Shown in pieces: positions 1-9,620 of a stretch of 64,000 nt of DNA. The number at the start of each line of letters is the position of its first letter. Position 1 is the stretch's first letter. Below the pieces are notes generated by a model, which worked only from the letters and a program-made list of their open reading frames with translations, was not told the origin of the DNA and ran no database searches. The position numbers and the translations under genes are program-made. The DNA is from Phytophthora sp. 'mugwort'. Lineage: Eukaryota > Oomycota > Peronosporomycetes > Peronosporales > Peronosporaceae. The stretch lies in assembly GCA_033558025.1 (NCBI GenBank), contig JAUCEF010000001.1, positions 4,030,001 to 4,094,000 of the forward strand. Direction: 5' to 3'.

Positions 1-642
1 TTAAAGCGCTACGGAAGCCTCGGAGTATGACGGTAGCCAAATTCAAGGACTTGACCACCCTTGAGAGATGGATATTGCCAGATGATGGTAATCCAATGGG
101 ACCAACAGAGCAATGTCGTCATTAGAGCAGGCATGTCACGTTTGTGGCAAATGCAGGTGGTGCCGCAGCAAATGCAATGGTCAGACCGGCGACAACTACA
201 AGACCGTTACTTGCAATTTGAAAGAGTGGATCAGCGGACCCAAAAGGATCCCGGCAACAAAGGAAAAAAAACTTGGCAAAAACACAAAACAAAGAGGATC
301 AACACAAACGCAATCAAACCGGAAGACCGGTTCTGAAACCTGAGGTGAACAAGCGGTCGCATGAAATCAAGAGGGCTGTCAATTTTGTAAAACTCGGGGC
401 AATGCGTGGAAGAACCACCAAGCTGATGAGTGTTTCCGGAACCCGATATCGCCTAGATATAGGACGCGGGCGAATAGAGATCAACGTAGAACAAGCAGCA
501 ACGACAAGAAAGGCCAGGGATCAAGGACCCCCTGGAGTAACCCGAAGGCGGCAGCCGCTCAATCGCAAGAGATCCGAACCACGGAACCAGACGTGTTCTC
601 GTATTGGCAAGCTCCCGGTGATCAAGTGGCCATGCTGCGGCC

Positions 643-1233
643 GTGCAGACAACTGCAGGTGACTTGAGAAGCTCATCACGCACCACGATTGCGTTTAACC
701 ACCCTCTGAGCAAGCGGTTGTTTACGGTGTTGTTGGATACGGGAATCACAAAATCTCTGGTGACAAAAGAAGTTGTATCGTTGTTTACGTCGCAAGGGCA
801 GGAACGGTGGTACCGTAACGTGAATAAACGACAAGCCATGGGGACGATATCCCTCCCGTTCACGCTCCCGGAGTTCTCGGGCAAACGGCAATGTAGCCAG
901 GACGTTATGGTAGTGGATAAGCTGTTACACCCTGTTATTTTGGGTACAGATTTCATGCAAGCGCAAGGAATTGTTATCGACTACCAGAAGCAAGTCGTAC
1001 AATGGGACGAGTTGGAATTACCGATGAGTGACAAGCCAGAGCCAAAGAAGCGAGTGGCCCATGTAGTACCGGATGATGACATGCGGCCGATGTGGATTCT
1101 AGACGTAGCGGGAAAGGAAACTGACTTGCAGAAACTCGTGCCTAAGGATCACCTGAGTCCAGAGCAGCAGAAACGCATGTGGGAATTTCTGAAGTCATTC
1201 CGAGTGACATTTCTTGGAGGAATAGGAAAATGA
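643..1233 (+). pseudogene. Gypsy aspartic protease region
   Basis: The frame contains the retropepsin-like motif LLDTGITKSLV near base 735 and the second-half motif HPVILGTDFMQAQG near 930. Together these match the clan AA protease module of Ty3/Gypsy polyproteins, which releases the mature Gag and Pol proteins. Position 4 of the active-site motif is Ile, where Cys, Ala or Ser is more usual. The frame closes at 1233 just before the reverse transcriptase, where a continuous polyprotein would read on, so a frameshift is likely. Confidence 0.7.
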
Positions 1234-1234
1234 A

Positions 1235-2474
1235 TTGAAACCCTACGTCTTGTCTGTGAAAGAGGGTAGCCAACCAAAGGCGCTATTATCATACTCAATC
1301 CCACTCATTCTGCGAGAAGCAACCTTACGGGAAGTCGAAAGGCTTGTTAGCCTAGGGGTAATGGGTCCAGATAAAGACTCGCCGTGGGCAGCTCCTGCTT
1401 TCATCATCCCAGAAGGACGGGACAGTACGATTTCTGACCGACTTCCGTGAGCTGAATTGACGTTTACAGCCGAAGTATTACCCGCTGCCACGAATTCAGG
1501 ACTTGATGAGAGAACTTCCGAAGCCAGCATTTTTTTGGTCATGGGCTACTATATCAGGGAATTAGCGGAATACAGTCGCCCATTTATGGCAGTGGTGCTA
1601 CCGTGGGGGAAATATCGATATTGCCGGTTGCCCATGGGCATTAGCACTGCTCCAGACGAATTTCACGCTGTCGTGCAGCAATTGCTGGGGGACCTTCCAT
1701 TCGTACGAGTATATCTAGACCTTTGATGAACATTTGGAGTACCTAAAAATCGTCCTTCAGCGACTACAGGATGCCGGCGTCGTCGTCCACCCGGAAAAAG
1801 CAAATTTTGTATGACCGAAGTTGAATATCTTGGCTTTCACACCAGCCGAAGAGGGAAGGAGCCGATTCAGACGAAAGTCGATGCAATCCTAAATATAGCT
1901 AAGCCCCGAAGCATCCGCGACCTGCGCAGATTTATTGGCATGGTAGACTACTACAAGGACATGTGGCGAGGACAGTCGAAAATCTTGGCCCCCCTCACAG
2001 CCTTGACACCGTGTAAGAGGCCATATCAGTGGATAGAAATACAGCAAGAAGCGTTTGGACGAGTCAAGAAGATGGTCGCAACGCAGGTATTGCTACAATA
2101 TCCAGATTACAACCAACCATTTGATCTATACACTGATGCCTCTGCCCATCAGCTCGGTGGCGAGATCATGCAGAACGGCAAGCCCCTCGCATTTTGGTCG
2201 AAGAAATGCAATCAAGTCCAAGTGCAGTATACAACCAATAAGAAAGAGCTGTTGAGTATTCTGAAATGCTGCGCGAATTTCGGTCAATCCTATGGGACGA
2301 CAAGTGAACGTATTTACGGACCACAAGAACTCATTAAAAGCCACGTTCCAAAATGCGCAGATGATGCGCTGGAGGCTTGAAATCGAAGAGTTCGGCGTGA
2401 CAATGATTTACGTCCGTGATCGTGATAACATAGTCGCAGACACTATCACGACTTCCGCTGCAAAAAGAAAGTAG
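1235..2474 (+). pseudogene. Gypsy reverse transcriptase and RNase H, frameshifted
   Basis: Reverse transcriptase blocks appear in several frames: LREVERLVSLGVM and SPWAAPAF (about 1320-1400), YCRLPMGISTAPDEF (about 1615-1660), and the catalytic strand written as VYLDL followed by a stop at about 1724, where YLDD is expected. The connection segment at 1811-2050 includes KPRSIRDLRRFIGMVDYY. RNase H follows with DLYTDASAHQLGGE near 2124 and VFTDHKN near 2310. At least four frame changes are needed. The broken catalytic motif means it cannot encode an active enzyme. Confidence 0.85.
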
Positions 2475-2633
2475 TGCAGCAAGCTCGCCGGCTGTTACGA
2501 CAACCGCAGACGAGTCCCCAAATTTTTCACTCCGCTCGGTGAAATCGTGGAATCGCAGTAGCTCGCGGGCCTTCAAGAATGACCCGCAGTTGACTGGCGT
2601 GCGATTGGCAATACTAAGGTATTAGTCAGCAAA

Positions 2634-3640
2634 GTGAATGGGAAGATTATCCTACCTGGATACTTATTGGGAAAAGTGTTGTGGATTTACCACCAATGGC
2701 TACTTCACCCTGGAGAGCGAATAATGCTCGTGTCTATCAAGGCGTCACTTAACTGGCCAGGAGTGGTAACAGATATTACGAACTGGGTGCGGAATTGTGA
2801 GCAATGTGCAAGAACTAACGTGAGCAGGGCCAAAAATGGCAAAATACCACAGAAGACGGTCGAGGTGAGACCATGGAGAGAAATTGTAGTTGACAGCGTC
2901 GGGCCATTTGGGCCTCGGCACTGGCGGGCCATGACAATTATTGATACCAGCACGAGACTGGCAGAGCCAGCAGTCATGTCGGACGGCACAAGTGCAGAAG
3001 CAGCCCGAATTGTCGATCAATGGTGGCTTAACCGGTACCGACGTCCGGAGTGTTGATCTACGACCACGGACCAGAGTTTCGACATGAATTTGTGGAGCTT
3101 CTCGAAAGTTACGGAGTAGAAGCGGTGGGTACTACGGCCAAGAAACCCCAAGCAAATGACGTAATTGAACGAGTCCATCGAACCATCGATAAGTTGCGAA
3201 CAAAAAACATCAACACGCTCGAAGAATGGGAAAACTGCCTCTCGGCAGCCATGCTCGGATTACGAGCTCAATACCACACAGCAACGTCGTTGTCCCCAGG
3301 CCAAGCAGCTTTTAGAAGAGACATGCTGTTTAATGTCAAGACCAAGGCTGACTGGCAGTACCAGCAAAAAATAAAGAAACCCAAGTTCAACTTGCAAAAC
3401 GAGCGAGAAAACAGCAAACGACTCGCGCACGAGTACCGACCCGATGACTCGGTCATGCTTGCCAGAAATGATGTTCGTACCCCAAAACTCGAGTAAGCTT
3501 TTGAAGGTCCTTTTAGTAAGCTTTTGAAGGTCCTTTTCGGTTAGTGTCCGCAGTGATGGCATCCTGGTCATTGGCAAGGCCCGTTATCAAGAAAGCGTAC
3601 ACATGCGACGAGTGAAACCTTTCCGCTCGACTACCATGGG
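2634..3640 (+). pseudogene. Gypsy integrase, frameshifted
   Basis: The N-terminal zinc-binding region is recognisable by LLHPGERIML and NWVRNCEQC (2700-2810). The catalytic core follows with an Asp in VVDSVGPFG (about 2890), a second Asp in IYDHGPEF (about 3057) and a Glu in NDVIERVHRT (about 3157), matching a retroviral D,D,E integrase. The frame shifts near 3050. A 23-bp tandem duplication at 3492-3537 breaks it again, after which an SH3-like tail (GILVIGKARYQESVHMRRVKPF) is readable to about 3650. No chromodomain is seen. Confidence 0.8.
3492..3537. repeat. Perfect 23-bp tandem duplication
   Basis: A 23-base unit beginning AGTAAGCTTTTG occurs twice head to tail (3492-3514 and 3515-3537) with no mismatch. 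Since 23 is not a multiple of three, it shifts the frame of the integrase tail. It looks like a local slippage or repair duplication. Confidence 0.9.
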
Positions 3641-3750
3641 GAAACTGTAATGCATGATGAATAGATGGTACTCGACCAGAAAAGAGTCAACTCGAAGGCT
3701 AGGAAAGTGCCTTGACATGAGTGATAGATGAAGATTTACTCAAAAAGGAG

Positions 3751-4296
3751 TAGTGGTTTACAGTGCACAATCGGGGCTGTTTTTATAACTCCATCTGATG
3801 TAGTAAAACAATGTTTAACCCCTGAATTAGTAAAAGGATAAAACCCTATATAATTTAGGCAGCCCCTGTCGAAAGCCAATATGCAAAGAGACATATTTTT
3901 TGTTCTCAAAAAGTCCTATAACGAAATATGTTAAAGGTGCATAATTTAGTGAATATAAGATACAATATTTTGCCTATATGAAGTTATCCAAATATCAGGA
4001 CCAAAAATATAAAGACATTCCATCCTGATAGATAAATATAAAGGTATAATGACCATAACAATGAATAAGTTAAATTTCAACTCAAAGCATTCAACACTCG
4101 AGGCAATGCTTAAAGATCGATCCTACTGTAAGTGGCTGATGAAACAACCATGGTTTCAGAAACGGCTCGAGTATGGTATCGTCAAAAACACGTCAGAGTC
4201 TGTGGGTGTGGCGTAGGTCTCGTCAAGGAAACTGAATATGTTGAAGTATTTGATTCATGTACTAGTACGTGGTGTTATGCGGATAGAAGCTGTTGC
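3751..4296 (+). repeat. Left terminal inverted repeat of Polinton element
   Basis: This segment matches the reverse complement of 21651-22196 with only a handful of substitutions and no net length change (position x pairs with 25947-x). Beyond 4296 nucleotide identity falls, but both sides still encode a similar Cys-rich peptide ending RCPKCG. The repeat therefore once ran further and has been homogenised only up to this point. It contains the start of a small gene at 4061. Confidence 0.95.
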
Positions 4297-4353
4297 TATA
4301 AAACTTGGAGAAAATGTAAATATAGGTGTCCGAAATGTGGATACCAGAAATAA
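4061..4353 (+). pseudogene. TIR-borne small gene: ExoX-C-like segment plus Cys-rich zinc module
   Basis: The ATG at 4061 opens a 51-codon frame holding LEAMLKDRSYCKWLMKQPWF, which resembles the short domain found at the C-terminus of exodeoxyribonuclease X-like proteins. It ends at TAG 4214-4216. The overlapping frame (4132-4353) continues the homology with a Cys-rich tail (CGCG, CTSTWC, CPKCG) that looks like a zinc ribbon. A one-base frame change near 4180 would fuse the two. The right TIR copy carries the same frame break. The function is unknown; nucleic-acid binding is a guess. Confidence 0.55.
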
Positions 4354-4440
4354 ATTATGAATTTTGCTGAATTTCAAGAAATATTTTATTTTTCTCAAAA
4401 CAATTAGGAGCTATGTATATAGATACACCTAACTGATAAC

Positions 4441-4613
4441 ATGTCGAGCGAACTAACTTCTGGAAAATACAAGGGCACTAAGCTTAGTATATACTTCTTC
4501 TCCTCGAAGAAGTATATACTTCTAGCCCTGGTTATTATCGATGGGTATGTAGCCAACCCAGTCTAAATATTACCGAGGAAATCAAGATATTCTTACTCCA
4601 AATTCCTAACTAA
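4441..4613 (+). pseudogene. Second ExoX-C-like mini-gene, split by a hairpin
   Basis: The ATG at 4441 begins with LTSGKYKGTKLS. After the hairpin at 4486-4520 a different frame carries SPGYYRWVCSQPS and closes at TAA 4611. The two halves together match the pattern G-K-Y-K-G-x-x-L...D/SPxYxxW seen in ExoX-C-like domains and in the neighbouring mini-gene at 4630. The inverted repeat sits exactly between the halves and accounts for the frame loss. Confidence 0.5.
4486..4520. repeat. Perfect 15-bp stem, 5-base loop hairpin
   Basis: The arm 4486-4500 is the exact reverse complement of 4506-4520, with loop TCCTC. It lies inside the coding sequence of the 4441-4613 mini-gene. The right arm fits the frame of the second half (E-V-Y-T-S-S-P-G), while the left arm does not fit, which suggests the left arm plus loop is an inverted, templated insertion. 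It could also form a stem in RNA. Confidence 0.9.
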
Positions 4614-4629
4614 TGATAATTCATATAGG

Positions 4630-4752
4630 ATGGCTTGGGGCAAACTTCGCGGTAAGACCCTTAAACAGATTAGTCGAATGGATTCGAGCTATATCGATTG
4701 GCTTCGTAAGTGTCAATTTGTTATTGAGAAGTGCCCTAAACTACTTCAATAA
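4630..4752 (+). CDS. Small ExoX-C-like domain protein, 40 residues
   Basis: An intact 40-codon frame begins MAWGKLRGKTLKQISRMD and continues SSYIDWLRKC. Its W-G-K-x-x-G-K-T-L...S-Y-x-x-W-L pattern is the hallmark of the short domain at the C-terminus of exodeoxyribonuclease X-like and several viral proteins. It is the third such sequence in 700 bases. Its last 12 bases overlap the 3' end of the capsid gene on the opposite strand (stop 4741-4743), so the two converge. Its role is unknown. Confidence 0.5.
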   Translation: MAWGKLRGKTLKQISRMDSSYIDWLRKCQFVIEKCPKLLQ

Positions 4753-6427
4753 TTGAACTAAGCTATTGAGTTTTTTTAGACGATCATTGCTTAGCTCCTG
4801 CTCGCTCACCACAAGGACCAACATATTGGTGCCCTGGCATCCAGCTTTCGTGCCCTGGACCTGAATCGCCTGCAGAACATCACGCTCCGTTAGGCGGCTA
4901 ACGTCAGCAATGAGAACGCGGTTAGTCAGCGACCGTGCCTGGTAATCAAGAAGACCATTCACGAGCTCAGGAGTCAGATCACCGTTAATTGAAGCGATTT
5001 TCGCAATCTCGTTTGTGAAGTGGTGGAAATCATAGTCACGATTGATGTCGAAGATTTGGTCGGAGCCAATGCGAACATTGAAGTTGCGGATACTCAAACC
5101 AGGGTGAAGAGGCCAGGGAGCCGAATCAAAAGGACTTCTGGAACTCCTGTACAGCCGCAGAAGCGAAATTACCAGTCTGCTCGGCGAAAGGGAGGAGAAT
5201 GACATATTTAGCATTCTTAGCAGAAGCTGATAACTGTAGATCGAAAGCAGCATTGTGTTGAGTCGATTGCTTTCCTACACCAGCTCGCTGATAGAACCAT
5301 TGTGCATAGTAATCATTAAAGCGGACCTTCTTCACTGGCTTTGAGATGATCGCTTGAGGGTTCTCAAGATGTACAAATGGGACGTACCAACGAGAAGTGG
5401 TGAAAGGCATATAAGTACCATCAATTGAAGGTTCAAGGGCATTGACAACAGCACCCCAAGCAATACTGAACCCGGCAGAAGCAGCAAGGACACCAGCCAT
5501 GAGATTACCAGTCGATGGAGCAGAAACCATCACCGGACAGGTATTGCCACCAACGAGAGTAGTGCTGGTGAGAGACATACCCTTCGATGTGTCGACAGCA
5601 ATAGTGGGAGTACCCTGGTTGACACGGAAGCGTAGGCGGATCTGAGGGTTCGCTATGAGGTCTAGCTCCTTGAAAATGGGATGTAGATCAGTTAGCTTGA
5701 TCTTGAGCATGTAGTTCCACGTTCCCATGATCGCGTTAGCAGTAGCAGCACCAGCTACGAAGGCACCACGCGCCAATTGATTTGAGATTGTAGTAGAAGC
5801 TGCAGCTATCAAGTGATGGCCACGACGTGGAGAAATCAGATCCAGCGTTAGGAGGCTTCGCAACAGACGATTTACAAGACCATCATTAACGGTAGAGGCC
5901 TACCAGATGGGCCAGTAGTAGCAAACGAAGATGAGAAGGCAGTAGGTTTAGTGCAACCATCTCCCGTTTTTGATGATGTAGCAAAACTATACAAAGCTGA
6001 CTGTGGTATTAGGATATAAGAACGACTCAGCTCCATGCTTCTCAACATACTAAGGACTGTAGCTTGTCTGAGCTCGGATATTGTTCCAAAAGAGCTTGTA
6101 GTCAGCCATACTCACAACGGTCTTCCCGTTGAGTTCAAACGACATGCTATCGATTACATTCCATATACCGCATTTGAGCGTAGAACTGAAGCGGTTAGCT
6201 GGTAGAGACTGGGCAGTACTACCGTTCTTCATCGAGGCCTTGTACGGTAGCACGATATAGGCATCGCGAAGACAAGCGAATCCTTCACTCCCATTCAGCT
6301 GGGCAGTTGTATCAATAGTAATGACACCATTCTGATACGATCCCTGATTGAGATCCATTGCGAAGGGTACTCGCTTACCGGAAGATACCTTGATCTCCGG
6401 GTCGCTCTTGAGCGAGCTCTGGTACAA
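4741..6427 (-). pseudogene. Major capsid protein (double jelly roll type), frameshifted
   Basis: Three frames join end to end: 6427-6050 (N-terminal, with FAMDLNQGSYQNGVITIDT and CGIWNVIDSMSFELNGKTV), 5863-5126 (middle, with FVHLENPQ and FNDYYAQWFYQRAGVG) and 5253-4741 (C-terminal, with NFNVRIGSDQIFDINRDY). About 560 codons in all fits the size of Polinton capsid proteins. I call it from overall pattern and context, not a signature motif. Frame breaks fall at about 5870-6050 and about 5130-5250. The reading frame seems to extend upstream of the Met at 6427 in another frame, so the true start is unclear. It is divergent from the protease gene with about 40 bases between them. Confidence 0.75.
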
Positions 6428-6469
6428 ATCTTGGTCGGATAGTTGAGTTTCGCTAATCGTTGAATCTAT

Positions 6470-6925
6470 ATGGATTCTAATATACTTTCATCGAAATAAG
6501 ATATTATCGCTCATCTCATTAAGCCAATCACCAGCGAGCATGATCTAATTGAACTTGCGGATCCATTACAAGTCCATCTGGATAATATATTCGAATCGAG
6601 TGAAATATTGAAACCGATCCCAAAGAAAGGTACGTACTTGGTCTTAATGAGGCCTCCTAACCTTGATGTAGGACACTGGCAAGCTGTACACGATGGCGAA
6701 CATTTCGACTCGATGGGCGAAGCAGCTCCGACAAAGTATGGAATCGGTAGTTACAACCCTAAACAATATTAAGGAACATACGGTAATTACTGTGATATAT
6801 GGTGCATGCTCTGCCTGTATTGCCAAAAAAAAGATGAGTCTATTAAATCGATTCAAGGATTTGAACTTAACTGTATTGAGTTAGCCAATGTTTATGCTTC
6901 TCCGAATTTAAATGATGAGCTTTAG
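6470..6925 (+). pseudogene. Adenain-like maturation cysteine protease, two in-frame stops
   Basis: One frame runs from ATG 6470 to TAG 6923, interrupted only by TAA at 6497-6499 and TAA at 6770-6772. It contains VGHWQAV (catalytic His), FDSMG (acidic residue) and YGNYCDIWC (catalytic Cys), in the order and spacing of adenovirus-type and Polinton proteases that mature virion proteins. The residue after the catalytic Cys is Asp where Gly is usual. Both stops could come from CAA codons by C-to-T change. Its length (151 codons) is short for the family. Its 3' end overlaps the opposite-strand GIY-YIG gene by 59 bases. Confidence 0.8.
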
Positions 6926-7434
6926 TAGCGTTCGGGAATCTACCACCACATTCGCAGTTAGTTTTAATACATTTTGTTTTTGCATTTATCGTATCGCGTT
7001 TCATTTTTTAGTATTGCCTACCATATGATGCTCTTACTGGTTATTTAAGATTCTTTAGTATTTTCGTAATATTGCTTTCGCTGAGCATGAACTACCTCTT
7101 CATTTTCTTGTAAGTATAGATTCCGATACAATTTGTTGATACGAAAGGGGTTATATTTATTCACACAATTTAGCTTCGGAATCCACAATTGCTCATATGC
7201 TTCAGGATGTTTACTATCAACGACATCGTAGCTTTTTATCAGAATGAGCTTAAACTTGTCAATGCCATGCTCTTGAAAGAATGGGTATATCGCAACTTTA
7301 CCAGGTTTATCATTAGACCACTGCTGAAAATGTTTTTTATGCATTTGCCATCTCTTACGAGGCTCGTTGAACGTCGATCCAACGTATTGAATATCGCTTT
7401 CGACATGAATAATGCGGTAGATATATCCGATCAT
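6867..7434 (-). pseudogene. GIY-YIG nuclease with C-terminal zinc-finger-like tail (copy 1)
   Basis: From Met 7434 the frame reads MIGYIYRIIHVESDIQYVGS, giving the GIY and YVG elements of the GIY-YIG nuclease fold, then RKRWQMH, F-x-E-H-G-I-D-K-F and a Glu in YEQLW. These enzymes cut DNA and often act as homing or mobile-element nucleases. A frame change near 7025-7045 leads to the tail CECGGRFPNATKAHHLNSEK, a Cys2-His2-like motif, ending at stop 6867-6869. The gene points away from the one starting at 7523, with 88 bases between. Confidence 0.8.
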
Positions 7435-7522
7435 GGTACAAATGTCTTTTTTATATATTATTATAACTGCTTCATTCAGGATTACATTAAAATCAGTTTT
7501 TCTCTTATACAAAAATATAATT

Positions 7523-8278
7523 ATGGCGTTCAAAGAGTTGCCAGTTTCATCGTCAATCCCAGATGCAAAGCTCAAGAGGGCATTTAAGTCTGGTACTCTC
7601 TCATTGACTAAAGATGAGTTGAGTGGTTTTGGTGCTACGCTTCATCTTCATCCGGAATCGTATGCTAAAGCTCTTCGAGCTCACAAATCAGGTAAAGGAA
7701 CGCGATTGGCTATTACCAAAAATGGAGATCGGATATCCTTTCAAGCATATGCAAGGTGGAGGCACGCAGGGGGGCAGTATCTGGGGAAAGATATGGGGAG
7801 GCATCAAAGGACATTCAAATTTGCTAAAGACTCTGGCATTCTTAGCGGAGCAGCAGATGGTGCTGCTCCCCTCTCGCAACTGCACTCGGTGCTCCCCAGG
7901 ACGCTATTCCAGCGAAGGCTGCTATCCGCTCCATGACGGGTATCGGGGTTTATGATAGCGATAAGGAAGGAGGACGCCTAACTATGAGTGATGTGAAGAA
8001 GGGGCCAAACGTGCTCTCCCTTACACAAAGCACAAGGTAATTATTACTGATGCGGTGCCGGAGAGAAGTTCTGCTTTCCAATGCTACCAAACCTGAATAT
8101 GGGGACCTCATCAAAATCTTTTCGAGGTGAGGTCCGCCGTCGATATGGAGTAGGTGTTGGCAAACCAAAGACAAAGGCTAAGAGATTTGCAGAAAGTTCT
8201 CAGGAAGCTCGCGATCATATGGCCAAGCTCCGTGCCATGAAGAAGAAGCCTATGCAAGCGGGGAGATTTAGATTGTAA
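7523..8278 (+). pseudogene. Putative small virion protein with glycine-rich amphipathic segment
   Basis: Starts MAFKELPVSSSIPDAKL at 7523. After a basic N-terminal part it shifts frame to GGSIWGKIWGGIKG (about 7767), then a helix-like stretch (FAKDSGILSGAADGAAP), then several more frames to a basic C-terminus (MKKKPMQAGRFRL) ending at 8278. About 250 codons in total. The Gly/Trp amphipathic segment followed by an Ala-rich helix recalls membrane-active minor capsid proteins of adenovirus-like viruses (pVI/pX type), but this is resemblance only. It lies between GIY-YIG copy 1 and the convergent penton gene. Confidence 0.45.
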
Positions 8279-8289
8279 CTTCCGCCTCA

Positions 8290-9137
8290 TTACGCTAAAA
8301 CAAAAAACACAAGCAATGGCTTTATTTTTTTGCAACGAAGCAAAAGCATGATCGAGACCGAAGTATCTCGAAACTTAACCTTCTGATCAGTCTAGTTGTT
8401 AAATGGAGATCATAATCGTCGTACGAGCACCGTTGTAACAGTTCATCCAAGCATATTGACTCGGTTTGTAGATAATTAGCTGTCCAACCGATGCATCACC
8501 TCGATCGAATGCACTCAGAATATCGCCACTCGCAACGTATTCATTCTTAATTAGATCGCATCGTACGATGTATGGACTCGTAGGGTGGATCTGAGGGATC
8601 GTGTTCGAAAGTTGAACGCTTGCAACCGTTGCAGGGGACGATGGATATGTTCCAACAGCCAATCCAAACCTTTCCAAACTTAGCATTATCGATGATCAGG
8701 TGTGGAACGCGCGTAGTAGTAGGCAAACCAGAACCGCCGGAGCTATATAGACTAGTAGTAGGTCTACTCCAAGTACCTCAAGCGGTAGGTAGAGTCGTTG
8801 GGGTAGCGCTGAAACCAAACCGAGCAGCATAATATACGCTATTTTCCGATAATTGGATGTAAGAAACATTATTGCCACGTGGATCAATGAGATAGGCACC
8901 ATCATCAACGAGAGCAATCTGGATGCTTCGATTGATATCGGCATACGTGTAAATACCATCCGAGTGATTGAAACTCACAATGGATGTTGTAGCACCCGTA
9001 GGTACTTCGATTTCGAAAGTGTTGTTCCAGAACTGGGTCGCATCGATATTGTATTCGGAGTTGTACATGCTGATCGATTGAACGGCGCAAACAACATCGC
9101 GAAAATCGGCAGCAGAACCTGTGAAACGTATCGCCAA
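8290..9137 (-). pseudogene. Penton / minor capsid protein, frameshifted
   Basis: From Met 9137 (MAIRFTGSAADFRDVV) the first frame contains FWNNTFEIEVPTG and ILL-type jelly-roll strands. Further frames hold TIPQIHPTSPYIVRCDLIKN, ASGDILSAF and YKPSQYAWMNCYNGARTTI, closing with DQKVKFRD and a stop at 8290-8292. The order 'NTI...IVRCDLI-N...DIL-SF...P-W' followed by a DQ-containing last strand is typical of Polinton and virophage penton proteins, which form the capsid vertices. It needs at least two frame changes. The gene ends 12 bases from the convergent gene ending at 8278. Confidence 0.75.
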
Positions 9138-9265
9138 CTGAGTGTATCTATCTTGAACGAGGTTCGTGGAATCGAGCTTGACAAAACTCGCACATATTGT
9201 AAGCTATATTCATAAGATCATTTTTAAGCGATAAGCGCTAATAAATATAATAACTTTATATAGGT

Positions 9266-9620
9266 ATGATTGGATGTGTATATCAGATTGCAAATGCAGA
9301 TGAGACCATCGTGTACATTGGCTCGACTACACAGAATCTTCCACTCGTTGGGCTGAACATAAATATAAATATAAACGCTGGATCAATGAACGAGTAGGTT
9401 GCTCAATTTTACCAATATTTTGCATCCCACGGTATTTGAAACTTTCAGATTGAAAAGATCAGTGAGCATGAAATCACTGACCGGCGACAGTTGTGTGAGT
9501 TTGAGCAATTAGTAATTGATATAACCCAACACACGGTCAATTTCTAAAGGGCTTATGACACAGAAGATCGGTTTCAAGAACGAAAGCGTGCCCACAACAT
9601 ACTCCAATATGAGAATAATA
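9266..9620 (+). pseudogene. GIY-YIG nuclease N-terminal part (copy 2), cut by inversion breakpoint
   Basis: MIGCVYQIANADETIVYIGS at 9266 gives the GIY and YIG elements. Other frames continue TRWAEHKYKYKRW, ASHGI, FQIEKISEHEITDRRQLCEFEQ and a tail RAYDTEDRFQERKRAHN up to about 9600. The gene then runs into integrase sequence. The matching zinc-finger-like tail (CECGSNVRY...H...H) lies at 16482-16682 on the other strand. It is divergent from the penton gene (start 9137). Confidence 0.75.

Larger units (their letters stand above)
1..3650 (+). mobile_element. Ty3/Gypsy LTR-retrotransposon relic, internal part
   Basis: Protease, reverse transcriptase, RNase H and integrase remnants follow one another in the order typical of Ty3/Gypsy elements, all on the plus strand. 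The first 660 bases hold broken gag-like frames, including a Cys-rich stretch near 130-180, and I cannot place a gag start. No LTR pair is visible, so the 5' end lies outside the window or is lost. Frameshifts and stops separate the domains. The relic ends about 100 bases before the left terminus of the Polinton element. Confidence 0.85.

Noticed and set aside
3492..3537. Tandem duplication as an LTR or target-site remnant
   Set aside because: It is a perfect head-to-tail 23-bp copy inside the integrase tail, better explained by local slippage.
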